Shown here: positions 43,596 to 54,400 of the stretch, piece by piece | Position numbering within the stretch: the stretch's first letter is position 1 | How the letters are laid out: each line of letters begins with the position of its first letter | Source: Spirosoma endbachense | GTDB lineage: Bacteria > Bacteroidota > Bacteroidia > Cytophagales > Spirosomataceae | DNA: 64,000 bases | Reading direction: 5' to 3' | Assembly (NCBI RefSeq): GCF_010233585.1 | Contig: NZ_CP045997.1 | Coordinates: 9,379,099-9,443,098, forward strand | Notes under the pieces: model-generated | Told to the model about the DNA's origin: nothing | Seen by the model: the letters and a program-made list of their open reading frames with translations, nothing else | Databases searched by the model: none | Made by a program: the position numbers and the translations under genes

Positions 43596-44399
43596 TTAGC
43601 GCAGCAAAGAACGCATCTTCTTTTGAATCAGATCAGCTGCGTATTTTGGATTAAGCCGATACAGTTTATCCATTGCCCGGGCATCCTGACCGATTACAAC
43701 CCGGAACTGATTTTTTTCAATACCCGCCAACATCTGATCCGCGGCTTGCCGGGCTGACAGGGTTTTGAATTGGGAGTCGCTACCGGCATCAGCGTTGGGG
43801 ACATCCAGACCCGAGTTCTGCATGATGTTAGTGGCAATGGCACCCGGAAAAATGACGGTTACCTTCACGTTTGTATCCTTCAGCTCGGCGTATAGCCCCT
43901 CGGTGAGCAGTTTGACAGCGGCTTTGGCGGCCCCGTAGACCGTCTGACCCGGCACCGGCAGAAATCCACCCATACTCGATACATTGGCGATGTGCGCTTC
44001 GGGGCGTTCCAGCAGGTGGGGCAAAAACGCTTTGGTCAGGTAGAGCGTACCGTAAAAATTGACGGCCATTACCCGGTTGATAGCGTCCATTGACAGGTCA
44101 TTGACGAGTTTGAAGGGTTGAATGATCCCGGCATTATTAATGAGCCCGTCAACCACACCGAAGTGCGCAAGCACCTCGGCTGGTAATGAGCTTACCTTCT
44201 CCCCATCCGTAATGTCCAGTTGAAATCCGGCAAAACGGTCCCGACCGACCCCGGCCAGGCGACCCGTTTCATCAAGCGTGGCGAGGTTGATATCTACCCC
44301 CGCTACGTTGGCACCCCGTTGCACCAGTTGCAGGCATAACTCCCGGCCAATACCGCCCCCGGCTCCCGTTACGACAATCGTTTTATTGGCTAGTTGCAT
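43596..44399 (-). CDS. SDR family oxidoreductase
   Basis: 267 residues. TGAGGGIG cofactor motif, VDGLINNAGIIQPF, Ser in NVSSMGGFLP, YGAAKAAVKLL as the Tyr-x-x-x-Lys, and a C-terminal extension rich in basic residues (RLNPKYAADLIQKKMRSLL) typical of SDRs acting on lipid or long-chain substrates. Stands alone on the minus strand. Confidence 0.93.
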   Translation of the reverse strand: MQLANKTIVVTGAGGGIGRELCLQLVQRGANVAGVDINLATLDETGRLAGVGRDRFAGFQLDITDGEKVSSLPAEVLAHFGVVDGLINNAGIIQPFKLVNDLSMDAINRVMAVNFYGTLYLTKAFLPHLLERPEAHIANVSSMGGFLPVPGQTVYGAAKAAVKLLTEGLYAELKDTNVKVTVIFPGAIATNIMQNSGLDVPNADAGSDSQFKTLSARQAADQMLAGIEKNQFRVVIGQDARAMDKLYRLNPKYAADLIQKKMRSLLR

Positions 44400-44487
44400 G
44401 ATTATCTTTTTAGAATGAACTTAATTAACCCCTACTCACTTGTTGGCTACCGAGCTATATACGTGCTTGCACGTAGGGATTGTCGTT

Positions 44488-44535
44488 CACTACGAATGCT
44501 GATGACACCTGGGAGCGTCATCAGCATTCGTAGTG
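44488..44535 (-). terminator. Hairpin terminator
   Basis: Perfect 19-bp stem CACTACGAATGCTGATGAC/GTCATCAGCATTCGTAGTG with a 10-nt loop, 5 nt after the stop of the TolB-like gene on the minus strand. A short palindrome (TACGTGCTTGCACGTA, 44460-44475) lies just beyond and could be a second stop or an operator. Confidence 0.75.
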
Positions 44536-44539
44536 GAAC

Positions 44540-46234
44540 TCATCGAAGTTCACCCGGTACTCCAGTTGGCAGGCCCTTGGACAGATTGACCTCAATTTTC
44601 CGGTCGTCCAATTGCGTCCGAATGGTACCTGATCCCTGACTTCTGCCGGTAAACTTCGCGTTGTCGACTTTAAGAAACCCTTTGTGTTTCCCCGTTACCT
44701 GGATGTCGGCGTTCCAGGTGGCGTCCCAAAACGTTTTTTTACTGATCGTTTCGGACCCATTCAGCACATATTGGCCATCATCGGAAAAATTTACGTATTC
44801 GACTTTAAGGACCGTTTCTCCAGAGGGTGAGGTTGGTTTATGGGTGCTTATGTTGGCGTACCCCGAAACGAGTCCAACCAGTTTTCCTTCGGCTTGCTTG
44901 GATGTATCCAGCGGCTTGATGTCCTCTAAATTAATGGCCCAGTCCATCGTCGGGGTCACGATCTTAAGCGGAGTGGTTGGTTTTCTGGCCGTGAACGTAA
45001 TCATGCGTAGACGGCCCCAGGCTTCCCCTTTTTTGACCTGTCGCGGGTCTTTCTGCTCCCAGAAAATCCCCCTGGTACTGCTGGGATGCCAGGTTAAATT
45101 ACCAAAATGATTGTATTGGGTCAGGTTATCCGTTGCCGTTGTCAGGTTCTGGCCGGTATATCCCTCCCCGGATAATCGGGCCCGGTCACCATACAGGTCG
45201 GTCATCGTAAGGCCGTAATACCGCCGGGCATCCCTTGAGCCCTCAATTTCTTCGTTCCGCCATTCGGCAACTCCCGGTGCCAGCGCATTATTGACAATGA
45301 GCGGGCGGGGAATCAGACTAAAGGCATCCATGCGCGTCGTGTGGCGGTGAGACTGGAAAATAAACCACTTGCCGTCCGGAGAAGGGTATACTCCCTCATC
45401 ATAACTATAATGCCGGGTGAACCGACTAACCTCACCGGTCGTCAGGTCGATTTTGGCAATGTCGAAGTTACCCGCTTCAAATGCACTGATGGTGGTCAGA
45501 TACTGCCCCATGCCGGCAAAGCTTTTTACCTCGCCCCCGCCAAAGGAGAAGGGCCGGAAATCAGGTGCCCCTGGCAGAGCCGTCTTATCGCCCGCAATAA
45601 CTTTTGTTTTGGTCAGTTCGTAACGCTCTCCTTTTTCGTCCGATATGCGGGTTAACTCGCTAACCAGTACCAGTGCCCCTGGCATCGGTCTGGTTACCAG
45701 CAGGGTGTAGGCTACATGGAGGCCATCCTGCGACATGTTACTGGCAATCCGGGCAATCGTTTTCCCGCCCGGAATGGTCGGGTAGACCAGGGGGAGAATC
45801 CGGGCCTGTTTGCAATCCAGAATGGATGGGCTACATTCCAGAATACCCGTTGGCGTGTAAACGCGCTTACCATCCGGCAGCGGTACGGGCATCTCTCCGC
45901 CGATAGTCTCTTTCAGGTTGCAGGTCAGGCATTTGAATTCGCTGCCGTCGTCCTTCATAACGGCCAGGTTCGATTTTTTTGCGCCCGCCAGCGTAACCTC
46001 CATAACGATGTGTTTGGCATCAGGAAGGTAATTGACCAAAACGGCGTCGAGGACACTATCGGGCAAAGGAATTGTCGAGACGGTGAAGGCTTCTGGCTTG
46101 GGTGGCGGTGGCAGCTTCGGCGTAAGGGCATAATTTTTTTGCTGAACGGGAGCCTTCTGCCCGAAACCAATTGCGGGGCAAAATAGTGCGTACACCACGA
46201 GGTAAACACTGATTGCACTACTGATCATTTTCAT
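44540..46234 (-). CDS. Secreted TolB-like beta-propeller protein
   Basis: 564 residues. Signal peptide MKMISSAISVYLVVYALFCP. WD40-like PD40 repeats are visible (HIVMEVTLAGAKKSNLAVMK, GVYPSPDGKWFIFQSHRHTT, NHFGNLTWHPSSTRGIFWEQ). Three cysteines lie in CLTCNL and ILDCKQ. The C-terminal 150 residues look like a separate beta domain. No enzymatic motif is seen. It is 77 nt downstream of the TonB receptor gene, so it may act on, or sense, what the receptor imports. Confidence 0.72.
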   Translation of the reverse strand: MKMISSAISVYLVVYALFCPAIGFGQKAPVQQKNYALTPKLPPPPKPEAFTVSTIPLPDSVLDAVLVNYLPDAKHIVMEVTLAGAKKSNLAVMKDDGSEFKCLTCNLKETIGGEMPVPLPDGKRVYTPTGILECSPSILDCKQARILPLVYPTIPGGKTIARIASNMSQDGLHVAYTLLVTRPMPGALVLVSELTRISDEKGERYELTKTKVIAGDKTALPGAPDFRPFSFGGGEVKSFAGMGQYLTTISAFEAGNFDIAKIDLTTGEVSRFTRHYSYDEGVYPSPDGKWFIFQSHRHTTRMDAFSLIPRPLIVNNALAPGVAEWRNEEIEGSRDARRYYGLTMTDLYGDRARLSGEGYTGQNLTTATDNLTQYNHFGNLTWHPSSTRGIFWEQKDPRQVKKGEAWGRLRMITFTARKPTTPLKIVTPTMDWAINLEDIKPLDTSKQAEGKLVGLVSGYANISTHKPTSPSGETVLKVEYVNFSDDGQYVLNGSETISKKTFWDATWNADIQVTGKHKGFLKVDNAKFTGRSQGSGTIRTQLDDRKIEVNLSKGLPTGVPGELR

Positions 46235-46311
46235 ATAAAACGAGTTGGTTTGAGTGACTAATTTTGCCGTGTAGAGACTGAAAGGATAGCCTCTGAAGGA
46301 CGGACTATTTT

Positions 46312-49200
46312 TTAAAAAGTGTAGGTCGCTGTCAAAAAGTAGGAGCGGGGAGGCAGACTCAGGCTGAAATACACAGCATTGGGATTAGCTTCCAGTTGGG
46401 CCTTCGTAAAGCCCTGCGTGTTCAGTGATGCAGGAAAACCACCCGGCGCTGACCAACCCATGATCCCATTCTGATTGAATACATTGTTAACGTTGGCCTG
46501 GAGTTGGAATTTGCGGGAAACGTTATAGCCTACATTCAAATTGGTCTGGTCAAAACCCGGTAAGTAAAACACGTCCGCTACGTTACCGGCCCGCCGACCA
46601 ATGTATGTCCAGTCAATCGAACCGTACAACTTATCCGAGGTGTACGTTGGGGAGATACGCAAAATCTGGCGGGGCGAAAAATCGGTTTCATTGCCAGAAT
46701 AGCTTTGAATCTGATCGTCAGCCCGTCCATTACCATTCAGCACCCAGGTATTAAAGTCGACGGCCGTTGATTTCTGGAACGTAGCGACAGCTCGAACACT
46801 CCACTCTTTGGTTAGGCTGTAATTCCCCTCAATTTCAACCCCTTTGGTTTCAAACTTATTGTAAAGCACTGGGGTCGTGTAGGTGGAGGTTACATCGGCT
46901 GATTCCTGACCAAGAGCCTGCTGAGGTACGTTGCCTAATAGACTATAAAACGGCGTAACGAAGAGCGAAAACCGGTCTTTTTTGGCTTTGAAACCCACTT
47001 CATACTGTTGGGTACTTTGGGCAATTGGGTTCAGATAATCGGCGGTGACGGATGATTGAGCGTTGAGATATAAACCCAGATCTGGCGCTTTACGGCCTTG
47101 TGAATACCGGGCGTACACAGCCAATTGATCGCTGAACTTGTAATTTAATCCCCCCGAATAGGAAATCGTTTTAACCGTTTTGTCGTAGGGCACCGTCGCA
47201 GTGATTGCTCCGCCCATATTGTCGTAGAGCGTCAGGGGATTTTTGTCCGTACCCCCGTCGGTGGACGTGGTTGCCGAGGCAATCTGGTTGGTACCGCTTA
47301 CCCGTATACGTTCGAAGCGAATGCCCCAGTCGAAATTAAGTTTGTCCGTAACTTCCCAGTTATGCCCAAAGAAGCCTGCCAATTGGTTTAAGCTTAGATC
47401 GAACAGATTCGTAGCCACGCTTTTGCCCGAGCCCCCTGTTATGCCATCCGGGTTGGTAACCTGATAGACCTTGCCCGTCATGTCAGTATAAACGATGGCC
47501 GTCGGTTGAGGGCGCGGGTTTAGCATCTGCCCAAACATGTTTCCGATTCCGCTCGGATTAAGCCGTTTGACACTAGAGTAGGCATAGTACAGGCCACCGG
47601 TAAAACTCATGTGGCTAAGCCGCTTAGTAAGCGTGAGTTGTTCAATCGTTTCCTTCACCCGATTGTCGAACACGATCAGGGGGTTGAACAACAGAGAATT
47701 TTTCTGGATCTGGGCACCGGGTAAGTTGCTGCTGTTGACTGTAAACTTAAGCCCCGCTGGTGCTCCGTTTACGATATTAATACCCTGGGTAACGTTGGCC
47801 AGTTCGGTTCCGGTGGCTAAATCACGGAACGAATAGGTCCCCAGTTTGCCCGCCAGCGTATTTATCCCGTAAAAGGTCACGTTATCGATTGCAAATGGGT
47901 AAGGAATGGAGGTAGTGTTCCAATACGAGGTTTTATAAGCGTAGCGAATCTTATTATCCAGCGTCCAGCCTTTTCCGAAGCTATGGTCGAAATTTAGCCC
48001 AATAGAGAGATCTTTCGAGTGAATTTTGTCGCGGGAATTGTAAGTGCTTCGTTCCCCGGTTTGGTTGATGGTATAGTCAGCCGTAACGGGAGGAATCAAT
48101 ACGGAGTTGGTTTGCTCGACGCCGGGTGCCAGGTGGGGATTGTTAAAATCCACCGTTGGCAACTGTTCAAAAAAGGTATTGTGATCATTTAAATATTTAC
48201 CGTACAGTTTCAGGGAGCCATTTTTTAGCTGCTTCACCACGTTTGCTTTTAGCTGACCGCCGTTATTCATCGGATAGCCAGCATAGCGGGCACCGTCATT
48301 CTGCCGAAAGAACCCGCCGACGTTAAAGGTGAGCGTCTTGTCTTTGCTTAAGGGGCCGCCGACATTCATATCAGCCCGGTAATACGGGTTTTTTCCGTTG
48401 CCTTCCAAGCCATATTTTACCCGGGCCTGGGTCTCCATCGTTTGGCCACCCACTTTAGAAACGTAATTGAAAATGCCTCCCGGCGCATTATTTCCCAGGA
48501 TGGAAGCGGTGCCACCCCGAACGGCTTCCAACTTACCCAAGGTAAGGTCAGGACGCAAAAAATAATCCGGTCCAAAGTTGCCGTAGGTTGCATTGGTGAC
48601 GGGTAGTCCATCCTCCTGCATCGATACATAGTAATACCCATTGGAGACATCGTTGCCGCCCACGTTCACGCCCCGTGAACTGACCGTATTGCGGATTTCC
48701 CCCGTCGACGAGTTGACAAATACGCCCGGTACGTTTTTGAGCAAATCGGCTGCACTCAGGGGAGCTTGCAATTGAAGGAGTTTAGCCGAAAGTACGGATA
48801 TGGCGACAGACGATTCCATCCGGCTCCGCTTGTCGAATACACCGGTGACGATCACTTCATCCAAATCGGACGCACTTTCGGCCAGCGTTACATTAATTGC
48901 CGTCTGGGAACCAACCAGTAGTTCTTTCGATACGAAACCCACAAAGCTGAATTCGAGGGTTGTGGCCGGAGAAAGACCTGAAAGTTGGTAGCTACCCGTC
49001 GCATCGGTGACCGTACCCTGGCCACTACCTTTCACTTTCACACTTACGCCTATCAGAGATTCTCCTTTAGCGTCAGTTACTTTTCCACGAATAGATGACT
49101 GAGCAAAGGCCACCTGACAACTGACAATCAGGAAGAAAATGAGTCCAGAAATTGGCCTTAACGCTTTTCTGGACCAGTAAAAATAGAGTTGCTTGTTCAT
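46312..49200 (-). CDS. TonB-dependent outer membrane receptor
   Basis: 962 residues. Signal peptide GLIFFLIVSCQVAFA, a CarboxypepD_reg-like N-domain (IRGKVTDAKGESLIGVSVKV), a plug (SAADLLKNVPGVFVNSSTGE, VRGGTASILGNNAPGGIFNY) and a 22-strand barrel ending PPRSYFLTATYTF. Barrel strands resemble siderophore/vitamin-type TBDRs (for example AVYARYSQGRKAPDLGLYLN) rather than SusC, and no SusD follows. The cargo is unknown. The gene is preceded by an AT-rich promoter region with no recognised Fur-like site. Confidence 0.93.
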   Translation of the reverse strand: MNKQLYFYWSRKALRPISGLIFFLIVSCQVAFAQSSIRGKVTDAKGESLIGVSVKVKGSGQGTVTDATGSYQLSGLSPATTLEFSFVGFVSKELLVGSQTAINVTLAESASDLDEVIVTGVFDKRSRMESSVAISVLSAKLLQLQAPLSAADLLKNVPGVFVNSSTGEIRNTVSSRGVNVGGNDVSNGYYYVSMQEDGLPVTNATYGNFGPDYFLRPDLTLGKLEAVRGGTASILGNNAPGGIFNYVSKVGGQTMETQARVKYGLEGNGKNPYYRADMNVGGPLSKDKTLTFNVGGFFRQNDGARYAGYPMNNGGQLKANVVKQLKNGSLKLYGKYLNDHNTFFEQLPTVDFNNPHLAPGVEQTNSVLIPPVTADYTINQTGERSTYNSRDKIHSKDLSIGLNFDHSFGKGWTLDNKIRYAYKTSYWNTTSIPYPFAIDNVTFYGINTLAGKLGTYSFRDLATGTELANVTQGINIVNGAPAGLKFTVNSSNLPGAQIQKNSLLFNPLIVFDNRVKETIEQLTLTKRLSHMSFTGGLYYAYSSVKRLNPSGIGNMFGQMLNPRPQPTAIVYTDMTGKVYQVTNPDGITGGSGKSVATNLFDLSLNQLAGFFGHNWEVTDKLNFDWGIRFERIRVSGTNQIASATTSTDGGTDKNPLTLYDNMGGAITATVPYDKTVKTISYSGGLNYKFSDQLAVYARYSQGRKAPDLGLYLNAQSSVTADYLNPIAQSTQQYEVGFKAKKDRFSLFVTPFYSLLGNVPQQALGQESADVTSTYTTPVLYNKFETKGVEIEGNYSLTKEWSVRAVATFQKSTAVDFNTWVLNGNGRADDQIQSYSGNETDFSPRQILRISPTYTSDKLYGSIDWTYIGRRAGNVADVFYLPGFDQTNLNVGYNVSRKFQLQANVNNVFNQNGIMGWSAPGGFPASLNTQGFTKAQLEANPNAVYFSLSLPPRSYFLTATYTF

Positions 49201-49552
49201 AATGAAAAAGGAAATTAAATAAACAAAAACGATAATATAGTTTATAAATTGGACTAAAAAGCTTTTTAAAAGGCATACAGCACCCCATCAGCCTACTCCG
49301 CAGGCTACAAACAGTCTACAATACCAAACATTGACGTGGGGATCAGGTACTAGGTTAGTGTCATTTCAGGCGTAGGTTACATTTAGTAATTCGATTAAAT
49401 AAAAAGTAGCCTCGCTCGGCTATTAGCCAATGAACACACCGTAACTGGTATTCCAAATCATTACAGGTCACCCGGCACCCGGCCGATACGAATGTTACCG
49501 GTATAATGCTTTCAGGTAATTTCATCACGTTGCTACCCCTAGTAGAACAGGA

Positions 49553-49734
49553 ACCCATGTGAATACACTGCTCAAAGGCGACCTGCAGGTCTGGGTTCAA
49601 CACATCGCCCGACCGCCCGTCATCTTTAGTAACACGACCGGCACAATGACTTTAGGCACTAGGAATAAAGCCGCCAGAACAAATAGCCAAAGACCTGTCA
49701 TTAAGAAATTGACGCTTACGGGTCTGGCTTGCAT
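49553..49734 (-). pseudogene. Decayed N-terminus of a ThuA-family protein
   Basis: From an ATG at 49732-49734 the minus strand reads MQARPVSVNFLMTGLWLF, matching the signal peptide of the gene at 58426 (MQAKRLSVNFLMAMLWLL). It continues VIVPVVLLKMTGG and stops; after a short frame-disrupting insertion it continues DVLNPDLQVAFEQCIHMG, the counterpart of DVLNSDQQVAFERYIQAG. About 45 residues between the two blocks have been lost, and nothing of ThuA follows. Confidence 0.8.
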
Positions 49735-49762
49735 CTCAATCGGTCATATTATAATGACACAA

Positions 49763-49805
49763 CAAATATAAAAGAAAAATACCATTATTATCTACCATAG
49801 TAGAT
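49763..49805. promoter_or_regulatory. Copy of the ThuA/GH2 divergent promoter and operator
   Basis: CAAATATA (a minus-strand TATATTTG -7 box) at 49763-49770 and the near-palindrome ATCTACCATAGTAGAT at 49790-49805. The run ATAATGACACAACAAA and the CCATTATTATCTACC block match the intact copy at 58444-58497 in order and spacing. Confidence 0.75.
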
Positions 49806-50135
49806 TTTATTTTTTTCTTTTAATTCTTATATAGATTATATCTTATTATTTGTGTTTCAGGCACTTGTTATTATAGTAATATTTGAGAAGTCACCCGGCC
49901 GTTCAGATCCTCAATTTAGGCACGCATCATTGAACCGTATAAGCCTAAAACCTATCGTAGACTCTAATTTTTCGTATTTTATCGGTTAAAAACCGCTGAA
50001 TAGTCTGTCGATAGCCGTTCAAAAAATTCGCTTGAGATAAACAAAAAATATGGCTAGCAAAATGGATAATTGCTGCGAGCCGTTTACGGACAGCAGAGAT
50101 TTTGTCTGTTTTGGTCAACTGACCCAAACTTAGCC

Positions 50136-51383
50136 CTAAGTGCTAGGTTCCACCATCCCCATGGTGAAGGGGAATTGAGGTCGGAGATAGCCCGGCCATT
50201 TGCCGTCTACTAATATCCCTTCATGATAATCTTTAACCTCGAAGGTAATCCCTTCTTCCAGGGTGAATAAAGGCGTAACGGTATCTTTTACAATCATGAT
50301 CGAGATTGTATAGGACCCGTCGTTTAAGAAATAACCCGGAATTTGGCATTCGCCCACAATAAGCCCTTTGCCGTAAGGCTGCGATCGTGAGCCTACGTTG
50401 AAGATGCATTCGCCAGTTAATGAATTTAGGTGCATTGACAGGTTCAGGTTGGCCCGATCCATCCTATTCCAGAATTCAAACCGAAACCTCATGGGCGTCC
50501 GAACATCAATGTGTGTTAACTCCTCCTGATAGTCAGGAATCAATTCAATGTGTTTAACGCGCACCAGATCATTGCCAGGGGCTTCTTCGGGCGTATCCCA
50601 TTGGCGCAGGGGTCGGTATTGAGAAATTTTACTGAGATAAGAAGTAATAATCTGGTTGGTTTCTCCCTGCTCAATTAACCGACCCTTTTCAAAATACAGT
50701 GTTTTATTGCAAAATGCCTGCACCGCTGTCAGGTTGTGACTGACGAACAGGATTGTGCGACCACTATCTGCGTTTTCACGCATTTTTGCCAGACTTTTTC
50801 GTTGAAATTCAGCATCGCCCACCGCCAATACCTCATCCAGGATCATAATTTCGGCGTTGAGATGAGATGAAATGGCAAACCCCAGACGAACATACATCCC
50901 GGATGAGTAGCGCTTAACGGGTGTGTCCAGAAACTTCTCAATACCGGCAAATTGGACAATTGCATCGAATTGCGCACGGATTTCACTACGCGACATGCCA
51001 ATCAGAGCCCCATTGAGATAGATGTTTTCCCGGCCTGTCAGTTCTGGGTGAAATCCTGCTCCAACCTCCAGTAACGAGGCTACCCGGCCGCGAATCCGGA
51101 CTGATCCACTCGTTGGCTCAATAATTTTACTAAGGACTTTTAAAAGGGTTGATTTACCCGCTCCATTATGACCGACAATACCAATCCGATCCCCCTGTTC
51201 AATTTCAAAGTTTACATCACGAAGGGCCCAGAATTCTTCTTGGGTAGCATTCTTTTTTTCCTTATCCCCAAAAAACTGCCGGACATTTTCTGCGAGTAGG
51301 TCACGTAACGTATTGGAACCTTTACCTTTTTTGTGATCAATAACGTATTTCTTGCTTACATTTTCTACAATAATTACAGACAT
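50136..51383 (-). CDS. Polysaccharide export ABC transporter ATP-binding protein (Wzt type)
   Basis: 415 residues. ATPase domain with Walker A GHNGAGKST, signature RYSSGMYVRL, Walker B ILDEVLAVGD and the H-loop SHN. It has the Wzt features FWALRDVNFEIEQGDRIGIV and LEVGAGFHPELTGRENIYLN. The C-terminal 150 residues are a Wzt_C beta-sandwich, which binds the end of the exported glycan. The partner permease (Wzm) is not in the window. It follows the GH106 gene by 112 nt on the same strand. Confidence 0.93.
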   Translation of the reverse strand: MSVIIVENVSKKYVIDHKKGKGSNTLRDLLAENVRQFFGDKEKKNATQEEFWALRDVNFEIEQGDRIGIVGHNGAGKSTLLKVLSKIIEPTSGSVRIRGRVASLLEVGAGFHPELTGRENIYLNGALIGMSRSEIRAQFDAIVQFAGIEKFLDTPVKRYSSGMYVRLGFAISSHLNAEIMILDEVLAVGDAEFQRKSLAKMRENADSGRTILFVSHNLTAVQAFCNKTLYFEKGRLIEQGETNQIITSYLSKISQYRPLRQWDTPEEAPGNDLVRVKHIELIPDYQEELTHIDVRTPMRFRFEFWNRMDRANLNLSMHLNSLTGECIFNVGSRSQPYGKGLIVGECQIPGYFLNDGSYTISIMIVKDTVTPLFTLEEGITFEVKDYHEGILVDGKWPGYLRPQFPFTMGMVEPST

Positions 51384-51495
51384 TGCGATGAGGTATAGTT
51401 GGTTAATGGTAATGAACTGAGCAAAGATGCTGACTCAAATCATTGCAATACAGTAGGTTTCTTAACCATATGGATAGTACCTGTTAGTTGACTAG

Positions 51496-54400
51496 TTACC
51501 GGGACAAGAGCTTCACAGGTCCTAGTAATCCCGATGATTGTAAGGGAGAATTTGCCTGGTAAAACGGCATGGTGACGTAGGTGAGCTTGTTCGTTACGCC
51601 CGGCTGCGCGTCACCAATCAATCGGTTTACCCACAAATTGGTGACATTAACCTCCAATTTGTTTTCGCCCGGTTTAAGGGTGTTCGATACGTTTACCCGG
51701 AACGGCTTTTTCCAGACAATACCCATCGATTTCCCGTTCACAATAACCTCAGCCAGATTCTTGACCTCCCCTAAATCGAGCCACAATTCAACTCCCTTAC
51801 CGTTGGCCGTGACGGGTAGGGTTATGGCTTTGGTATAGGTAGCCGTACCGGAGAAGTACTTGATTCCTGCGTCAGGATTCTCCGTGTACGAGGCTAGCTT
51901 GTCGAAGGTAGACTCTCTGGGTGCACCCCGGTTTGATTGAAAAGTCACATTCCAGCTCCCTTCGAGCGTAGCTACTTCTTTTTCGGTCACTTCAGGAAGC
52001 GTAACCGACATCTGAGTGGTCGATGTGCGAAACACCACAAATACGGCGTCGTTGGGGGCAAGATGTAGGGGAACCGTCGTGCGACCATCCGCTATCCGGT
52101 ACGAAGCCGCTTCCATCCGGCCTGTTTCGGGGTGCCAGATCTGGGGCACTTTACCGGAGACTCTGAAGGTAACCTTCAGAGTCTCCAGTAGGTCACTACG
52201 GTTATTTACCCAGTAGACATCACCGTCCGCTACCTTACGGTGTACATAAAGTAACTGGGTAGTGGCTTGCGGTTTGGTGTATTCAAAATCCGGTACAATG
52301 TGTAAGGCGTTAAGTACCTCAGTTACCGTTTTACCGGTATGCACATTTGGCTTGTTACTCCCCCAAACTTCAGTCACCAGTCGGGTAAATTCCTGTGGAT
52401 CGTCATTCATGCCGGGGGAGTTCTCCGGCCGCACCCCACTGATAACGGCTCCGTTTTTCACCAAATGAGCGATTTTGCGGAGCACCGGGAGTGACATGTT
52501 CCGCGCATTGCTGTCCAGATGCATCATCCGGTAGCTCATCCCGGAAGGGGTAACGAGCTTGCCGTTTTTCACTGAAAGCAGGTTGATGAGCGCGTGCGGG
52601 TTAACGAAATCGTAATTGTAACCCGTCGGTATGTCGGGGAGTTTGGCGCCGAATAAACCCGTGATGTTGTTGTCCTCGCCGTAGTAGTAGGCGACGTCGG
52701 CCACGAACTTGCCCTGCTGGAGCAGGTACGAACTGCGGGCGAGGTAATCGGTCCATGCTTTGGCCTGCTCAGCCCAGGTGTCGTGCCGATTAAACCACTG
52801 CCCGAAAATAGCCAAACTTAGGCCGGGGATTTTATCGTCGACCGGTTGGTGCACCGACGTGTGAATCACGAACCGGTTCAATCCATTGGCCATTTCCAGG
52901 TCGGCCGTGGGTTTGAGCCGTTCGGGGGAGTAGGCCCAGGCATTGCCGCCGAAGCCAATCGATGTCAGCGACTCGCCAGCTACCAGATTTTGACCGTACA
53001 GGTGCGATACCGACGCCGATTCGCGGATGTCGGCCTGCGCCATCGTGAGCGAGGAGCCACCCGGCCCCGGTGTCCACATCGCTGACATCGGTACGGCTGC
53101 GGTTCGTTTCACGTCCATACCGTCCATGATAAACACACGGCCATTCTCGTGTGACTCGGAATAGCGCTTCATGCCGTACTTCGCCAGAATCGTCGTGAGT
53201 TGATCATAATGGTTTTCGACGATCAACTCGGCGATGGTTTTCCGATAATCCCACAGAAACTTCTCGCTGGCTTCAGTGCTTTTCACAACCTGGCCGGTCA
53301 AGACCGGCATCCAGGGCAGTAGCTCATACCCGCGCCGTTTGGCAAATTCCTGCGCCATCAGCGGTGTCCAGTTATTCTGGCCGGACTCATAGCTGTCGGT
53401 GACGATGTATTGCAGCCCACGCGCCCCCATCAACCCACCGGTAGCATCTTTGTACTGGTTCAGGTAAGTTGTGAAATAGTCCCGGATCGCGCGACCGTCG
53501 AGCTTGTCGACTTCTAGCCCGGTGGCTTCTCGCGAGGCCGGGTGGTTTTGTTTGCCCGTCAACGAATAACCAAACCGCACGATCTTCCAATTTCCGTCTG
53601 GTGCGGTCCAGTTGAGGGCTCCGTCGGCATTCAGTTTGCCGGTCAAATCGATCACATCCCTTTCGGCAATAATATCAGCGCTGGCTGGTGTCAGATGGCT
53701 GGCGAGATCAGTGGCGGTGGCAAAACCGGCTTTTTCTTCAAAATGGTTGATACGGGTAACGGGGTGCAGCACAACCTCGGCAATGGAGGTACCCGCTGGT
53801 GGCTTGGGTGCTTGCCGGCTGGCCCCCATCATGGCCCCGAAGCCAGGAGCCGCTGATGGATTTTTGAACGTCACCCGAAAGTATTTGGCCCTTGTTGGCG
53901 GAATGGTAATGGTCTGCTGGGCAATGATACCGAGCGGAATAAAAGCGATCCGGCGAAAGTTGACGCCATCATCGCTGGCTTCCAGACTCCGGTCTTTCGT
54001 TTGTATGGTTATGCCAAAGGCTGACCGGGTTCCTCCTCCCACGACACTAACCCCTTTTATCGTCTGCGGTTGGGCAAACGCAAATTGTATCCAGCCGTAG
54101 CCCGCTACCGAGTCTCTGGGCAACAGGTTGGTAGTAGCCAGGTCTCCGTCAGTAAGCTGCTCCAGGGTGAAGCTGCCGTCATTGGTGGTAATGGTTGGAT
54201 TCAGTTCCGTTAACGAAATATCAGCAGCCGGCAGGCGGTAGGCAACCACCGCTATGTCTTCGTAATACTCCGGGGGGGTAGGAGGTTTTTCACTCAGACC
54301 GGAAGACTGCGCTGATAGAGGAACATTCTGAAAGTCGCCCGTAGTGGCGGGGGGTTTGGGTAAGTTGACGCTCAGTGACTGTCCGCCCTTTACCCGCATC

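Larger units (their letters stand above)
49201..50135. other. Long non-coding region with ThuA remnant and AT-rich promoter
   Basis: 935 bp without an intact gene. 49553-49734 is a decayed ThuA 5' end and 49763-49805 its promoter/operator. 49830-49860 is very AT-rich. A 60-codon minus-strand frame at 49945-50127 has no recognisable family. 49201-49552 shows nothing I can name. Confidence 0.55.

Noticed and set aside
46312..49200. Possible SusC of a polysaccharide utilisation locus
   Set aside because: No SusD-like lipoprotein is next to it and the neighbour is a TolB-like protein; the barrel looks like a siderophore/vitamin-type receptor.
49945..50127. 60-codon minus-strand frame after the Wzt gene
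   Set aside because: No recognisable family, no clear ribosome-binding site and AT-rich composition like the surrounding non-coding DNA.
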